Assembly: GCF_900177675.1 (NCBI RefSeq)
Contig: NZ_FXWM01000001.1
Location: 1,559,001 to 1,623,000, forward strand
Reading direction: 5' to 3'
Origin: Bacillus sp. OV166
GTDB taxonomy: Bacteria; Bacillota; Bacilli; Bacillales; Cytobacillaceae
DNA length: 64,000 nucleotides
The notes beneath the pieces were generated by a model. The model made no database searches. It worked only from the letters and a program-made list of their open reading frames with translations, and was not told the origin of the DNA. A program made the translations under genes and the position numbers. Positions 52,801 through 58,987 of the stretch are shown piece by piece; within the stretch, counting starts at the first letter, position 1, and each line of letters opens with the position of its first letter.

Positions 52801-53639
52801 AAATCAAGAAGACGGAATTAGAAATCGGGAAGAATGAAGACCAATTTCTTGAAATGGTCCAAAAAGGGGAACATGTCCCAGCCACGTCGCCATTTGATGA
52901 AGAAATTAAGTTACGCTTAGACTGGGAGTATTCCTTCTCAAATGCCGCAGCCCATCGCTCCAAGCAATCCGTTTCTGAAATGAAACGCCAAAGAGAAATG
53001 GCAGATGAACAAAGTGGGACGGACCTTGTGAACCATGTGAATCACTATAAAAAGTCGATAGTTAAACGCCCGAAATTTATGCAGGAAAAGCAATTAAGTC
53101 CAGCTGAACGGGGATCTGCCATGCATATGGTTATGCAGCACGTAGATTTAACCAATTCAGTTAGTCAAGAATCTCTCCAGGAACAGTTAACATGGATGGT
53201 AAACAACGAATTGTTAACCCCAGACCAAGCAGAAGTCATTGACAAAAATTTAATTGTTCAATTCTTTCATTCAGATTTAGGGATTAGATATTTTAACGCA
53301 AAAGCAATCAACAGAGAGGTTCCCTTTACCCTTTCCATGCCTGCTCGTGATGTGTACCCCACCTGGAAGGATGAAGAAGAATCTGTTTTTGTGCAAGGGA
53401 TCATTGACTGTGTCTTTGAGGATGAAAACGGTCTTATTTTGGTCGATTATAAAACGGATCAAATTTCCGACAGGTATAAAGGTGGGTTTGACCAAGCAAA
53501 GTCCATACTTGAAGACCGTTACAAGATGCAAATTAACTTATATACAAGAGCAATTGAACAAATTTGGAAAAGAAAGGTCACAGAAAGGTATTTATTTTTC
53601 TTTGATGGGGCCCATCTTTTGAAGGTTGAAAAGGATTAA
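49845..53639 (+). CDS. addA: AddA, helicase-nuclease subunit
   Basis: A 1264-residue UvrD/RecB-type helicase with a C-terminal nuclease. Walker A AAAAGSGKT is at 33-41; motif II YCDEYQDTN, the VGDVKQSIYRFR motif, TIHSSKGLEFPVVF, RVLYVAMTRAKEKL, and the nuclease motif LILVDYKTDQ are all present. Together with AddB it processes broken DNA ends. It starts at TTG, with AAGGAGGT 8 bases upstream, and the TTG overlaps the addB stop. It is about 30 residues longer than in B. subtilis, partly from an acidic stretch near residue 550. Confidence 0.95.
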   Translation: MNNFVIPPKPEDVTWTDDQWKAIMAKDRDILVAAAAGSGKTAVLVERMIQKILAKEDPMDVDELLVVTFTNASAAEMRHRIGEALEKAIDEDPWSRHLRKQLSLLNKASISTLHSFCMEVIRKYYYLIDVDPGFRIADETEAQLIRDEVMDELFEEEYGKKDNEAFFNLVDSFTSDRSDAALMDIVRSIYDFARSNPLPDQYLKSIIRMYDVSAINNLAELSFIQALLFDIELQLEASREMIKRGLEVTKLPGGPAPRAENFLDDLKMIDTLLLAKQDSWETLYQAMQTWSFSRAKQVKGDHYDKELTEKAQKLREKAKKKIQDIKEELFTRKPESFLRDMDEIRPLIETLVHIVKEFSLRFEKVKREKGLVDYADLEHYCLAILTKEISAEGEFLPSEAALAYQRHFKEVYCDEYQDTNMVQETILKLVTKKDELNGNMFMVGDVKQSIYRFRLAEPNLFLGKYNRFKADGDTTGLRIDLARNFRSRKEVLDATNYLFKQIMGIKVGEIEYDEAAELRAGAPYPDDEPYPVELLLIDQNAQDNESPVTEGETEVSELEEFDAIGLEQSQLEARIIASKIKELVASGAPVYTTKTKSNRPLMYRDTVILLRSMTWAPQIIEEFKQQGIPIYANLSTGYFNATEVAIMISLLRVIDNPFQDIPLAAVLRSPIVGLNEEELSIIRIHQKRGSFWEAVTAFCKSKESKNTAEFYQKLRRFYDFLAEWREVARQGSLSELIWQLYRDTQFYDFVGGLPGGKQRQANLRALYDRARQYEQTSFRGLFRFLRFIERMIERGDDLGAARALGEQEDVVRIMTIHSSKGLEFPVVFMAGMARTFNMADVRKPYMLDKEYGFASKYVNAEKRISYPSLPQIAFKRKKKMEMLAEEMRVLYVAMTRAKEKLYLTATLKDAQKKIDQWNEVSSHTEWLFKDYERAAVSSYIDWIGPALVRHQEANELRLSSTGNALVPEEITSHPSSWKISLISAEEIKKTELEIGKNEDQFLEMVQKGEHVPATSPFDEEIKLRLDWEYSFSNAAAHRSKQSVSEMKRQREMADEQSGTDLVNHVNHYKKSIVKRPKFMQEKQLSPAERGSAMHMVMQHVDLTNSVSQESLQEQLTWMVNNELLTPDQAEVIDKNLIVQFFHSDLGIRYFNAKAINREVPFTLSMPARDVYPTWKDEEESVFVQGIIDCVFEDENGLILVDYKTDQISDRYKGGFDQAKSILEDRYKMQINLYTRAIEQIWKRKVTERYLFFFDGAHLLKVEKD

Positions 53640-53645
53640 GTAAAC

Positions 53646-53688
53646 AAAAAATGACATAGACCATTTAGATGGTTTATGTCATTTTTTA
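53646..53688. terminator. Bidirectional terminator between addA and gerPF
   Basis: AAAAAATGACATA and TATGTCATTTTTT are the outer arms with ACCA/TGGT inside; T runs occur on both strands. Confidence 0.88.
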
Positions 53689-53904
53689 ATTATTCCCTGC
53701 AATTGGCTGGTCAATTACATTTGTATCAAGTACATTGGTCCCGCTTAACCCGGAATTATTTACTATAAATCCACCGGTATTAAATGCACCGGAACCCCCA
53801 TTCGTCTTAGAGGCGCTCTTTGGAGAGATATACACGGCATCGCCAAATTGCACAATACCTCCACTTACGTTAACGATTTGGACTGGACCTATAATCGCTG
53901 GCAT
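53686..53904 (-). CDS. gerPF: GerPF, spore germination protein
   Basis: A 72-residue protein with the GerPA/GerPF pattern MPAIIGPVQIVNVSGGIVQF and GSGAFNTGGF. The gerP products lie in the inner coat and let germinants reach their receptors. ATG 53904 with AAAAGGA upstream is preferred over ATG 53913. It is the last gene of gerPABCDEF and ends inside the stem of the shared terminator. B. subtilis also has yisI and yisJ beyond gerPA; they are absent here. Confidence 0.9.
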   Translation of the reverse strand: MPAIIGPVQIVNVSGGIVQFGDAVYISPKSASKTNGGSGAFNTGGFIVNNSGLSGTNVLDTNVIDQPIAGNN

Positions 53905-53961
53905 GACAAACATCCTTTTTTAGTATATTCCCGGCATTTTCCCTTAACGTAACTTATGCTT

Positions 53962-54369
53962 TTATCTTTGTCCCTGTACTTCTACTTCTTCTTCTTTTCT
54001 AGGAATAGGAAGTAACTGTCGAATATGCTTAATTCTAGTCTCCATGGAAACATGGCGGCTGTTCCCAACGTGTAAAATGGAAGCTGAAGATATCGCGATA
54101 ATATCTATTTTACCTACCCTAATTAGTGGGTTGGGATTTTGGCGGGCGTATGAAAAAGGTTCATCGATAGGTTGAAAAGGAATAGGTTCAGAATAGACTC
54201 GGTAAGGGGATAAATTCCCTTCATTTCCATAAAATACATCGGTTTCCCTTTGGACAGCGAGTGCTCTTGAAAGTCCATTGATGATACAGGAATCCCCTAG
54301 CTGTACCGTAGAGGCAAAAGAGACAATTTTAATATTTATAGTGTCTACACAAGAGGTTCTCTGCAACAT
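53962..54369 (-). CDS. gerPE: GerPE, spore germination protein
   Basis: A 135-residue GerPE (about 129 in B. subtilis). It starts MLQRTSCVDTINIKIVSFAS and contains the STVQLGDSCII and SASILHVGNS patches shared in style with other GerP proteins (hydrophobic-x-hydrophobic-GD/GN). The C-terminus is a charged KEEEVEVQ tail. ATG 54369 has GGAG 8 bases upstream within the end of gerPD. The role is structural, in the inner spore coat. Confidence 0.88.
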   Translation of the reverse strand: MLQRTSCVDTINIKIVSFASTVQLGDSCIINGLSRALAVQRETDVFYGNEGNLSPYRVYSEPIPFQPIDEPFSYARQNPNPLIRVGKIDIIAISSASILHVGNSRHVSMETRIKHIRQLLPIPRKEEEVEVQGQR

Positions 54370-54374
54370 GTTGG

Positions 54375-54551
54375 TCACTCCGGTGAGAGGGGAACAAAAG
54401 GACCTATGATTAACGATTCTGCAGGGGTATCAAAAGTTGAGGCCAACTGTATCGTTTCCGTATCTCCTACCATGACTAACGATGAACTTGCTACCCCAGT
54501 GATTTTTATATTTTCGACAAAGAGTTCTCGGTTATAAACCTCAAAGTTCAT
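54375..54551 (-). CDS. gerPD: GerPD, spore germination protein
   Basis: A 58-residue protein, the same length as B. subtilis GerPD. It reads MNFEVYNRELFVENIKITGV, then SSSLVMVGDTETIQLAS, and ends ESLIIGPFVPLSPE, closely following the known ESLIIGPFAPLAPE-type ending. The ATG overlaps the gerPC stop (ATGA), and the stop lies 5 bases before the gerPE start, so translation of gerPC, gerPD and gerPE is coupled. Confidence 0.9.
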   Translation of the reverse strand: MNFEVYNRELFVENIKITGVASSSLVMVGDTETIQLASTFDTPAESLIIGPFVPLSPE

Positions 54552-55162
54552 TCTGTTTTCATTCCTTTCAAATTTTCAGGTAAATTGCTGAAAAAAACCA
54601 TTACCCCATTTTGAATCTCCTTTTTTAATCCTTCAATAATTAAATCGTCGGAAGGGGCATTTTCAAAGGAGCGGCTACTAGCGGAATGGGTGTTTAAATG
54701 TTGTTCAATTCTGCCAGGAAGTTGTTTAATGATGTCTTGTTTTATGAACGATAAATATTCATCATTCGGTTGAACGGTTAATTCCCTTTGGGCATTTTCT
54801 ACTAATTGAGGTAGATCCGTTTCTAAATATCTGTAAATAGCTTCCTCAATTTTCATTGATCTTTGCATTTGATGTTTGGGTGATATTGGTGTGGATAAGG
54901 ATTGATTTTGTACTGCGAAGTCTTCGATTCCTGCTAATTCGGATGGGTTCAGCCCTATGTTTAATGTGCCTTCAAGCGTCTCAACTTTCAATTGATCAAA
55001 TTTATATTCAATTTTGTCAACATGGATAGCCTTTTTATCATTTAATTTTTTCATATCTTCTTTCATTTTTTGGAGAGCGTTCTCTAAAGCTAGGATTCTC
55101 TGCTCCTGTGCTTGAATACACATCTGCAGCCATTGAAGATATTGGGAATAATCCTGATACAT
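54548..55162 (-). CDS. gerPC: GerPC, spore germination protein
   Basis: A 204-residue protein (205 in B. subtilis) unlike its small neighbours. It starts MYQDYSQYLQWLQMCIQAQE, has a coiled-coil of about residues 15-45, the typical IEYKFDQLKVETLEGTLNIG segment, and a helical C-terminal half. Crystal structures of GerPC suggest a trimer, with the coiled coil as its hub. It probably organises the GerP proteins in the coat. Position third in the operon is conserved. Confidence 0.9.
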   Translation of the reverse strand: MYQDYSQYLQWLQMCIQAQEQRILALENALQKMKEDMKKLNDKKAIHVDKIEYKFDQLKVETLEGTLNIGLNPSELAGIEDFAVQNQSLSTPISPKHQMQRSMKIEEAIYRYLETDLPQLVENAQRELTVQPNDEYLSFIKQDIIKQLPGRIEQHLNTHSASSRSFENAPSDDLIIEGLKKEIQNGVMVFFSNLPENLKGMKTE

Positions 55163-55196
55163 GTAATCACCTCACAATTATTTCACCAATGGTTTA

Positions 55197-55451
55197 TCAA
55201 GTTTCGTTTGCTTGGGAGGCTGACATATCCTGCTTTCTAACGGCGGCTTGTAATGGTACTGATGGTGCCCCTAATGATGCGCCTGAAGGTTGAAGCGTTT
55301 GTGGTGCTGGTTGTGTAAAGCCACCGGTATTATATAAATGAGATGTAGGTTTGATAATTCCAGCACTGCCTATTTGTAAGACTGAGGAATTGGTAATCCC
55401 GCCAATTTTAATGAAATTAATTTGAATGGTCTGCTGGATATAAAAATTCAT
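55197..55451 (-). CDS. gerPB: GerPB, spore germination protein
   Basis: An 84-residue protein starting MNFYIQQTIQINFIKIGGIT and SSVLQIGSAGIIKP, the classic GerPB pattern, with a Pro/Gln/Ala-rich tail (PAPQTLQPSGASLGAPS) and an end in QANET. ATG 55451 has GGGTGA 7 bases upstream. It lies 18 bases from gerPA and 34 from gerPC in a compact operon that is expected to be read by sigma-K RNA polymerase in the mother cell. Confidence 0.88.
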   Translation of the reverse strand: MNFYIQQTIQINFIKIGGITNSSVLQIGSAGIIKPTSHLYNTGGFTQPAPQTLQPSGASLGAPSVPLQAAVRKQDMSASQANET

Positions 55452-55469
55452 TTGAAAATCACCCATTCA

Positions 55470-55691
55470 TTAAGCATTAAGTGCAATTCCTTGATCGTAA
55501 ACATCTGAATCATGGGTATTTGTGGAACTAACATTATTATGGAGCTGTAAGCTATCCCCTGTGTTAAAGGAACCAGCACCGGAAAAGGTTTTTGCAGTAG
55601 AAAATGGCATAATTTTATAAACATCTCCAATATGGAAAACAGAACTGCTGCCAAGTGTAATGACCTGTGCAACTCCAACAATCGCTGGCAT
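55470..55691 (-). CDS. gerPA: GerPA, spore germination protein
   Basis: A 73-residue protein, first of the operon, with MPAIVGVAQVITLGSSSVFH and GAGSFNTGDS, clearly paralogous to GerPF at the other end. ATG 55691 follows AAGGGTG by 7 bases; GTG 55700 is a weaker option. About 50 bases upstream on the minus strand a CATACATAGG element could be part of a sigma-K promoter (consensus CATANNNTA), but the spacing to an AC -35 is not right. Confidence 0.88.
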   Translation of the reverse strand: MPAIVGVAQVITLGSSSVFHIGDVYKIMPFSTAKTFSGAGSFNTGDSLQLHNNVSSTNTHDSDVYDQGIALNA

Positions 55692-55783
55692 TTTCAACAC
55701 CCTTTTTTCATAGTATCTTCTACATCCTATGTATGGGCGCAGGTAATGTGATTGATTCGCCCAAATAAATTGGAAACTGAGGC

Positions 55784-56674
55784 TTGAGCATTTATGGGAT
55801 TTATTTGATTAGGTTTGAAAAAAAGGACAATGTAAAAGAGAGAGTAAATTTCTTCTTACTAAATGAACAATCCAATCCCTTGGAAGTAGAAGAGAGTGAA
55901 AAACAACAATCGTTTTTTGTAAGATTTATTAAACCCTTATTTCTTGATTTTAAAAAAAGCTTTAAAAAGAGAATGCCAGGGGAAAAAGAAGCAAAAATAG
56001 ATCAAAAGCTTCAACTGGCTGGAAATCCTTTTGGTATGACTGCTGTTGATTTTCGGATTGTTCAGATCGTATCAATAGTTGTTCTTCCGCTTATATTTGG
56101 AGGATATGGAGCACTGTTAAATGCTGGAACTGGGGCCATTGTCCTCTTTATATTGGCAGGGTTTCTTCTTGGTTTCATTGCACCTCACCAATATTTAAAG
56201 AAGAAAACAAAGGCGAGAAGTCGTCATGCCTTAAGGGAATTTCCTGATATATTGGACCTTTTAACAGTAAGTCTTGAAGCAGGACTTGGATTTGATGCCG
56301 CAGTGTCGAAGGTTATCTCAAAAAAAGAGGGGGTCCTCGCTTACGAATTTCATCGTTGTTTGGAAGAAATTCGGCTTGGGAAAACCAGAAGGGAAGCATT
56401 AGCAGGTATTAGAGATAGGCTTGATGTAGATATTGTTAGAGCGTTTATCAGTAATGTTTTACAAGCTGAAAAATTAGGAATCGGCATGGTTCGAGTGCTC
56501 CGAGTTCAATCCAATGAAGTCAGAGAACAGAGAAAGCAACGGGCGGAAGAGACGGCTATGAAAGCACCAATCAAAATGCTCTTTCCGTTAGTTCTTTTCA
56601 TATTTCCAAGTTTATTTATCGTTTTGTTAGGACTGGCAATCATCCAATTTATCGATACTTTTAAAAATAGTTAA
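55784..56674 (+). CDS. Type II secretion F-domain protein (TadC-like), N-terminally shortened
   Basis: A 296-residue protein with the T2SF domain found in TadC: REFPDILDLLTVSLEAGLGF, LEEIRLGKTRREAL and two final membrane helices. Two more helices are at about 95-135. TadC proteins form the inner-membrane platform for pilus assembly, usually with tadA and tadB next to them; none is here. The frame starts at TTG right after an in-frame stop, with the first residues (LSIYGIYLI) looking like the end of a membrane helix, so the normal first 20-25 residues appear lost. No good ribosome site is seen. It may be a remnant of a tad cluster. Confidence 0.65.
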   Translation: MSIYGIYLIRFEKKDNVKERVNFFLLNEQSNPLEVEESEKQQSFFVRFIKPLFLDFKKSFKKRMPGEKEAKIDQKLQLAGNPFGMTAVDFRIVQIVSIVVLPLIFGGYGALLNAGTGAIVLFILAGFLLGFIAPHQYLKKKTKARSRHALREFPDILDLLTVSLEAGLGFDAAVSKVISKKEGVLAYEFHRCLEEIRLGKTRREALAGIRDRLDVDIVRAFISNVLQAEKLGIGMVRVLRVQSNEVREQRKQRAEETAMKAPIKMLFPLVLFIFPSLFIVLLGLAIIQFIDTFKNS

Positions 56675-56678
56675 GGGC

Positions 56679-56711
56679 TGATTCCCTTTTAATTAGGGAT
56701 CAACATTTTTG
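56679..56711 (+). terminator. Terminator after the TadC-like gene
   Basis: TGATTCCCT and AGGGATCA pair with one bulge, followed by a T run. Confidence 0.65.
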
Positions 56712-56786
56712 ATTCTTTATATTTGTTCGGTTCATCTGTTTCTTTTAATATATAAAGTGTAATTACTATAAATTGAGGTGAAACCG

Positions 56787-57695
56787 ATGAAATTTGTAAC
56801 AGTCAAACATAATCATGAAACGTTTGTTGGTTTAGTAGACTCAGATGAATCAAAAGTCCTTTTACTAAATCCTGCTGAAGAAGTAAGGACAGGGAAGAGA
56901 AGTTTCCCATCTTCATTGCAGGAATGTATCGATTTAGGAGAAAGTTTTATCGAACAAGTCCAAGGTTTGCATGATTGGGTAATTAGTGGTGCGCATGCTG
57001 CATCTTTATATGTCTCATTGGATGAAGTCACCTTGCTTGCTCCTATTCCAAGACCAAACAAGAATATTTTCTGTGTAGGAAAAAATTATGCAGAGCATGC
57101 GATTGAAATGGGTAGTGAAGCAGATATCCCGGAACATGTAATGGTCTTTACGAAAGCCCCAACAACTGTTATTGGACCGAATGAAACAGTGCTAAACCAT
57201 CAAGATGTAACGAATCAACTTGATTATGAAGGTGAGTTAGCTGTCATCATCGGTAAAAAGGGAAGGGCGATAAAAAAAGAAGAGGCTCTCGACTACATTT
57301 TTGGTTATACCATTCTGAATGATGTGACCGCACGAGACTTACAATCAAGACACAAGCAATTTTTCATTGGTAAAAGCTTGGATACTACCTGTCCAATGGG
57401 ACCCTGGATTGTCCATAAAAGCGTGATAGAAAATCCCAACCATTTAAATATAGAAACAATTGTAAATGGGGAAGTAAGACAGAGTTCAAATACAAAGAAT
57501 TTTATTTTTCCGATTGAGGAGGTTATCTCCGTTCTTTCGGCCGGGATGACACTTGAACCAGGCGATATTATTGCGACCGGTACACCAGCAGGGGTGGGAA
57601 AAGGGTTTAAGCCTCCTAAATTTTTATCCTCTGGCGATCAGATGGAAGTCACCATTGAAAAAATCGGAACACTTAAAAATACCATTAAGCAATAG
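56787..57695 (+). CDS. yisK: YisK, fumarylacetoacetate hydrolase family protein
   Basis: A 302-residue FAH-family enzyme (B. subtilis YisK 301). Motifs are NIFCVGKNYAEHAIEMG, VFTKAPTTVIGPNE, LDYEGELAVIIGKKGR with metal-binding Glu residues, and TGTPAGVGKGFKPPKFL. B. subtilis YisK has been described as an oxaloacetate decarboxylase that also associates with the elongation machinery (Mbl). ATG 56787 with TGAGGTGA upstream is preferred over GTG 56778. Confidence 0.9.
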   Translation: MKFVTVKHNHETFVGLVDSDESKVLLLNPAEEVRTGKRSFPSSLQECIDLGESFIEQVQGLHDWVISGAHAASLYVSLDEVTLLAPIPRPNKNIFCVGKNYAEHAIEMGSEADIPEHVMVFTKAPTTVIGPNETVLNHQDVTNQLDYEGELAVIIGKKGRAIKKEEALDYIFGYTILNDVTARDLQSRHKQFFIGKSLDTTCPMGPWIVHKSVIENPNHLNIETIVNGEVRQSSNTKNFIFPIEEVISVLSAGMTLEPGDIIATGTPAGVGKGFKPPKFLSSGDQMEVTIEKIGTLKNTIKQ

Positions 57696-57805
57696 GCACT
57701 CGTTAAACACCTCAAAATAGTAGGGTAACATATCCATGTTTGTTACTAGATTGACTTACTTTTTTCGTTTTTATCAAAGATTTATGGTATGATAAGGTCG
57801 AAATA

Positions 57806-57822
57806 AATGAATTTCATTCATT
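57806..57822. promoter_or_regulatory. Palindrome in the yisL leader
   Basis: AATGAAT, TTC, ATTCATT form a perfect inverted repeat between a TATGAT -10-like element (57788-57793) and the ribosome site. It resembles a degenerate FadR-like or other TetR half-site pair but has no match I can name. Confidence 0.35.
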
Positions 57823-57835
57823 AGGAGGTACTATA

Positions 57836-58195
57836 TTGATTCACGGTCATATCACTGCATGGGTTTTAGCTTTAATTTTATTTTTCATTGCACTTTCCTT
57901 ACATAAAAGTGGAAAAGCAAAAGGATTTAAAATTCTACAAATGATCTTACGAGTATTATACTTAGTTATAATAGCAACAGGTGTAGGACTTCTGTTTTCG
58001 GTTTACAGAATTGATGTGTGGTATATTTTAAAAGCAGTTGTAGGTCTATGGATAATCGGATTATTTGAAATGATCCTTGGCCGTGTGGCTAATGACAGAA
58101 GAACTTCTGTATTCTGGATTCAGTTTATCATTGCATGGGTGCTTGTATTATACCTAGGCTTTGCAAAATTACCAATGTCATTTTTACACCCATAA
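57836..58195 (+). CDS. yisL: YisL, DUF1516 membrane protein
   Basis: A 119-residue membrane protein with four helices (HITAWVLALILFFIALSL, VLYLVIIATGVGLLF, ILKAVVGLWIIGLFEMIL and FIIAWVLVLYLGF). This is the DUF1516/YisL family of unknown function, and the location next to yisK is conserved. It begins at TTG with TTAGGAGG upstream. Expression is probably from its own promoter in the 140-base gap. Confidence 0.88.
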   Translation: MIHGHITAWVLALILFFIALSLHKSGKAKGFKILQMILRVLYLVIIATGVGLLFSVYRIDVWYILKAVVGLWIIGLFEMILGRVANDRRTSVFWIQFIIAWVLVLYLGFAKLPMSFLHP

Positions 58196-58212
58196 AACCT
58201 AATGTAACTAGT

Positions 58213-58244
58213 AAAGGCTGCCGAGAATTTCGGCAGTCTTTTTA
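58213..58244 (+). terminator. Terminator after yisL
   Basis: GGCTGCCGA and TTCGGCAGTC pair around a short loop, followed by five Ts. Confidence 0.85.
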
Positions 58245-58324
58245 TATTTGCAAAAATGATAAACATCGTGACAACTGCTTAGTTTGGTCTTAATATTGAA
58301 ATTAGTAGAGAGGAGAGGATCCAT

Positions 58325-58597
58325 ATGCTCGTAAAAGTGTTTGCTAATCTCCGGCAAATATGTGGTGGGGTAACGGTAGACGTTCAGCCTGATGGTGAAC
58401 GGGTAATAGATGTACTTGATAAAATGATAGAAATGTTTCCACTATTAAAAGATGAAATCTTTACAACTGAAAAGGAACTGCTTCCATTTGTTCATGTCTA
58501 TGTCAACGGAAGAAATATCATCCACCTTGATGACCTTCAGACAAAAGTAGAAGAAAAGGATCAATTTGCTCTTTTTCCGCCTGTTGCAGGTGGCTGA
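58325..58597 (+). CDS. MoaD-like ubiquitin-fold sulfur carrier protein
   Basis: A 90-residue beta-grasp protein ending in FPPVAGG. The C-terminal Gly-Gly and the preceding hydrophobic LFPPV are the hallmark of MoaD/ThiS sulfur carriers, which are adenylated at the last Gly by an E1-like enzyme and then carry a thiocarboxylate. It resembles the archaeal-type MoaD. GAGAGGAG precedes the ATG. The partner E1-like gene at 61064 and the aldehyde oxidoreductase between them suggest service in tungsto- or molybdopterin formation for that enzyme. Confidence 0.82.
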   Translation: MLVKVFANLRQICGGVTVDVQPDGERVIDVLDKMIEMFPLLKDEIFTTEKELLPFVHVYVNGRNIIHLDDLQTKVEEKDQFALFPPVAGG

Positions 58598-58598
58598 T

Positions 58599-58871
58599 AT
58601 GGTTATCAGAGAATTAGAGTTTCGTGGTATTAGAATTGAACATCTTGGTCTGTATTTTGAAGAACTTGGAGCTTTACAGAGAACAGATATGTTTCCATAC
58701 GTCTATGAGGCGGATAACTGGAAGGGACAAATACTTTCGGAAAAGGAAATTTCTTTTACTTCAAGTTTTAAGGTGAATACCGTCCAAGTTCGATTTTGTG
58801 CAAAGGACGATCATGCTCTAGATGTGTTAATCAAAAATTACCGCTATAAAACAACAAGAATTGGCGGTTAA
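58599..58871 (+). CDS. MoaD-related small protein ending in Gly-Gly
   Basis: A 90-residue protein (MVIRELEFRGIRIEHLGLYF at its start; ending TTRIGG). It follows the MoaD gene after one base, and GGTGG inside the Gly-Gly codons of MoaD supplies its ribosome site, so the two are translationally coupled. It resembles the domain fused to the C-terminus of some archaeal or Thermus MoaD proteins (MoaD-related C-terminal domain), as I recall it. Its own Gly-Gly end could be chance or a second modifier-like tail. Function is unproven. Confidence 0.55.
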   Translation: MVIRELEFRGIRIEHLGLYFEELGALQRTDMFPYVYEADNWKGQILSEKEISFTSSFKVNTVQVRFCAKDDHALDVLIKNYRYKTTRIGG

Positions 58872-58943
58872 TTAAGAATAGCATTAGCGCCTGTTTAGGA
58901 GCTTGCGCAAGCAAGTTATCTAAGTTCAAAAACTTACGCATTG

Positions 58944-58976
58944 AAAAAAAGCTTCTGCACTTGTGCAGAAGCTTTC
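58944..58976 (-). terminator. Terminator of the aldehyde oxidoreductase gene
   Basis: AAAGCTTCTGCAC and GTGCAGAAGCTTT form a 13-bp stem; the minus-strand tail is seven Ts. Confidence 0.85.
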
Positions 58977-58987
58977 TAAATTAATTC

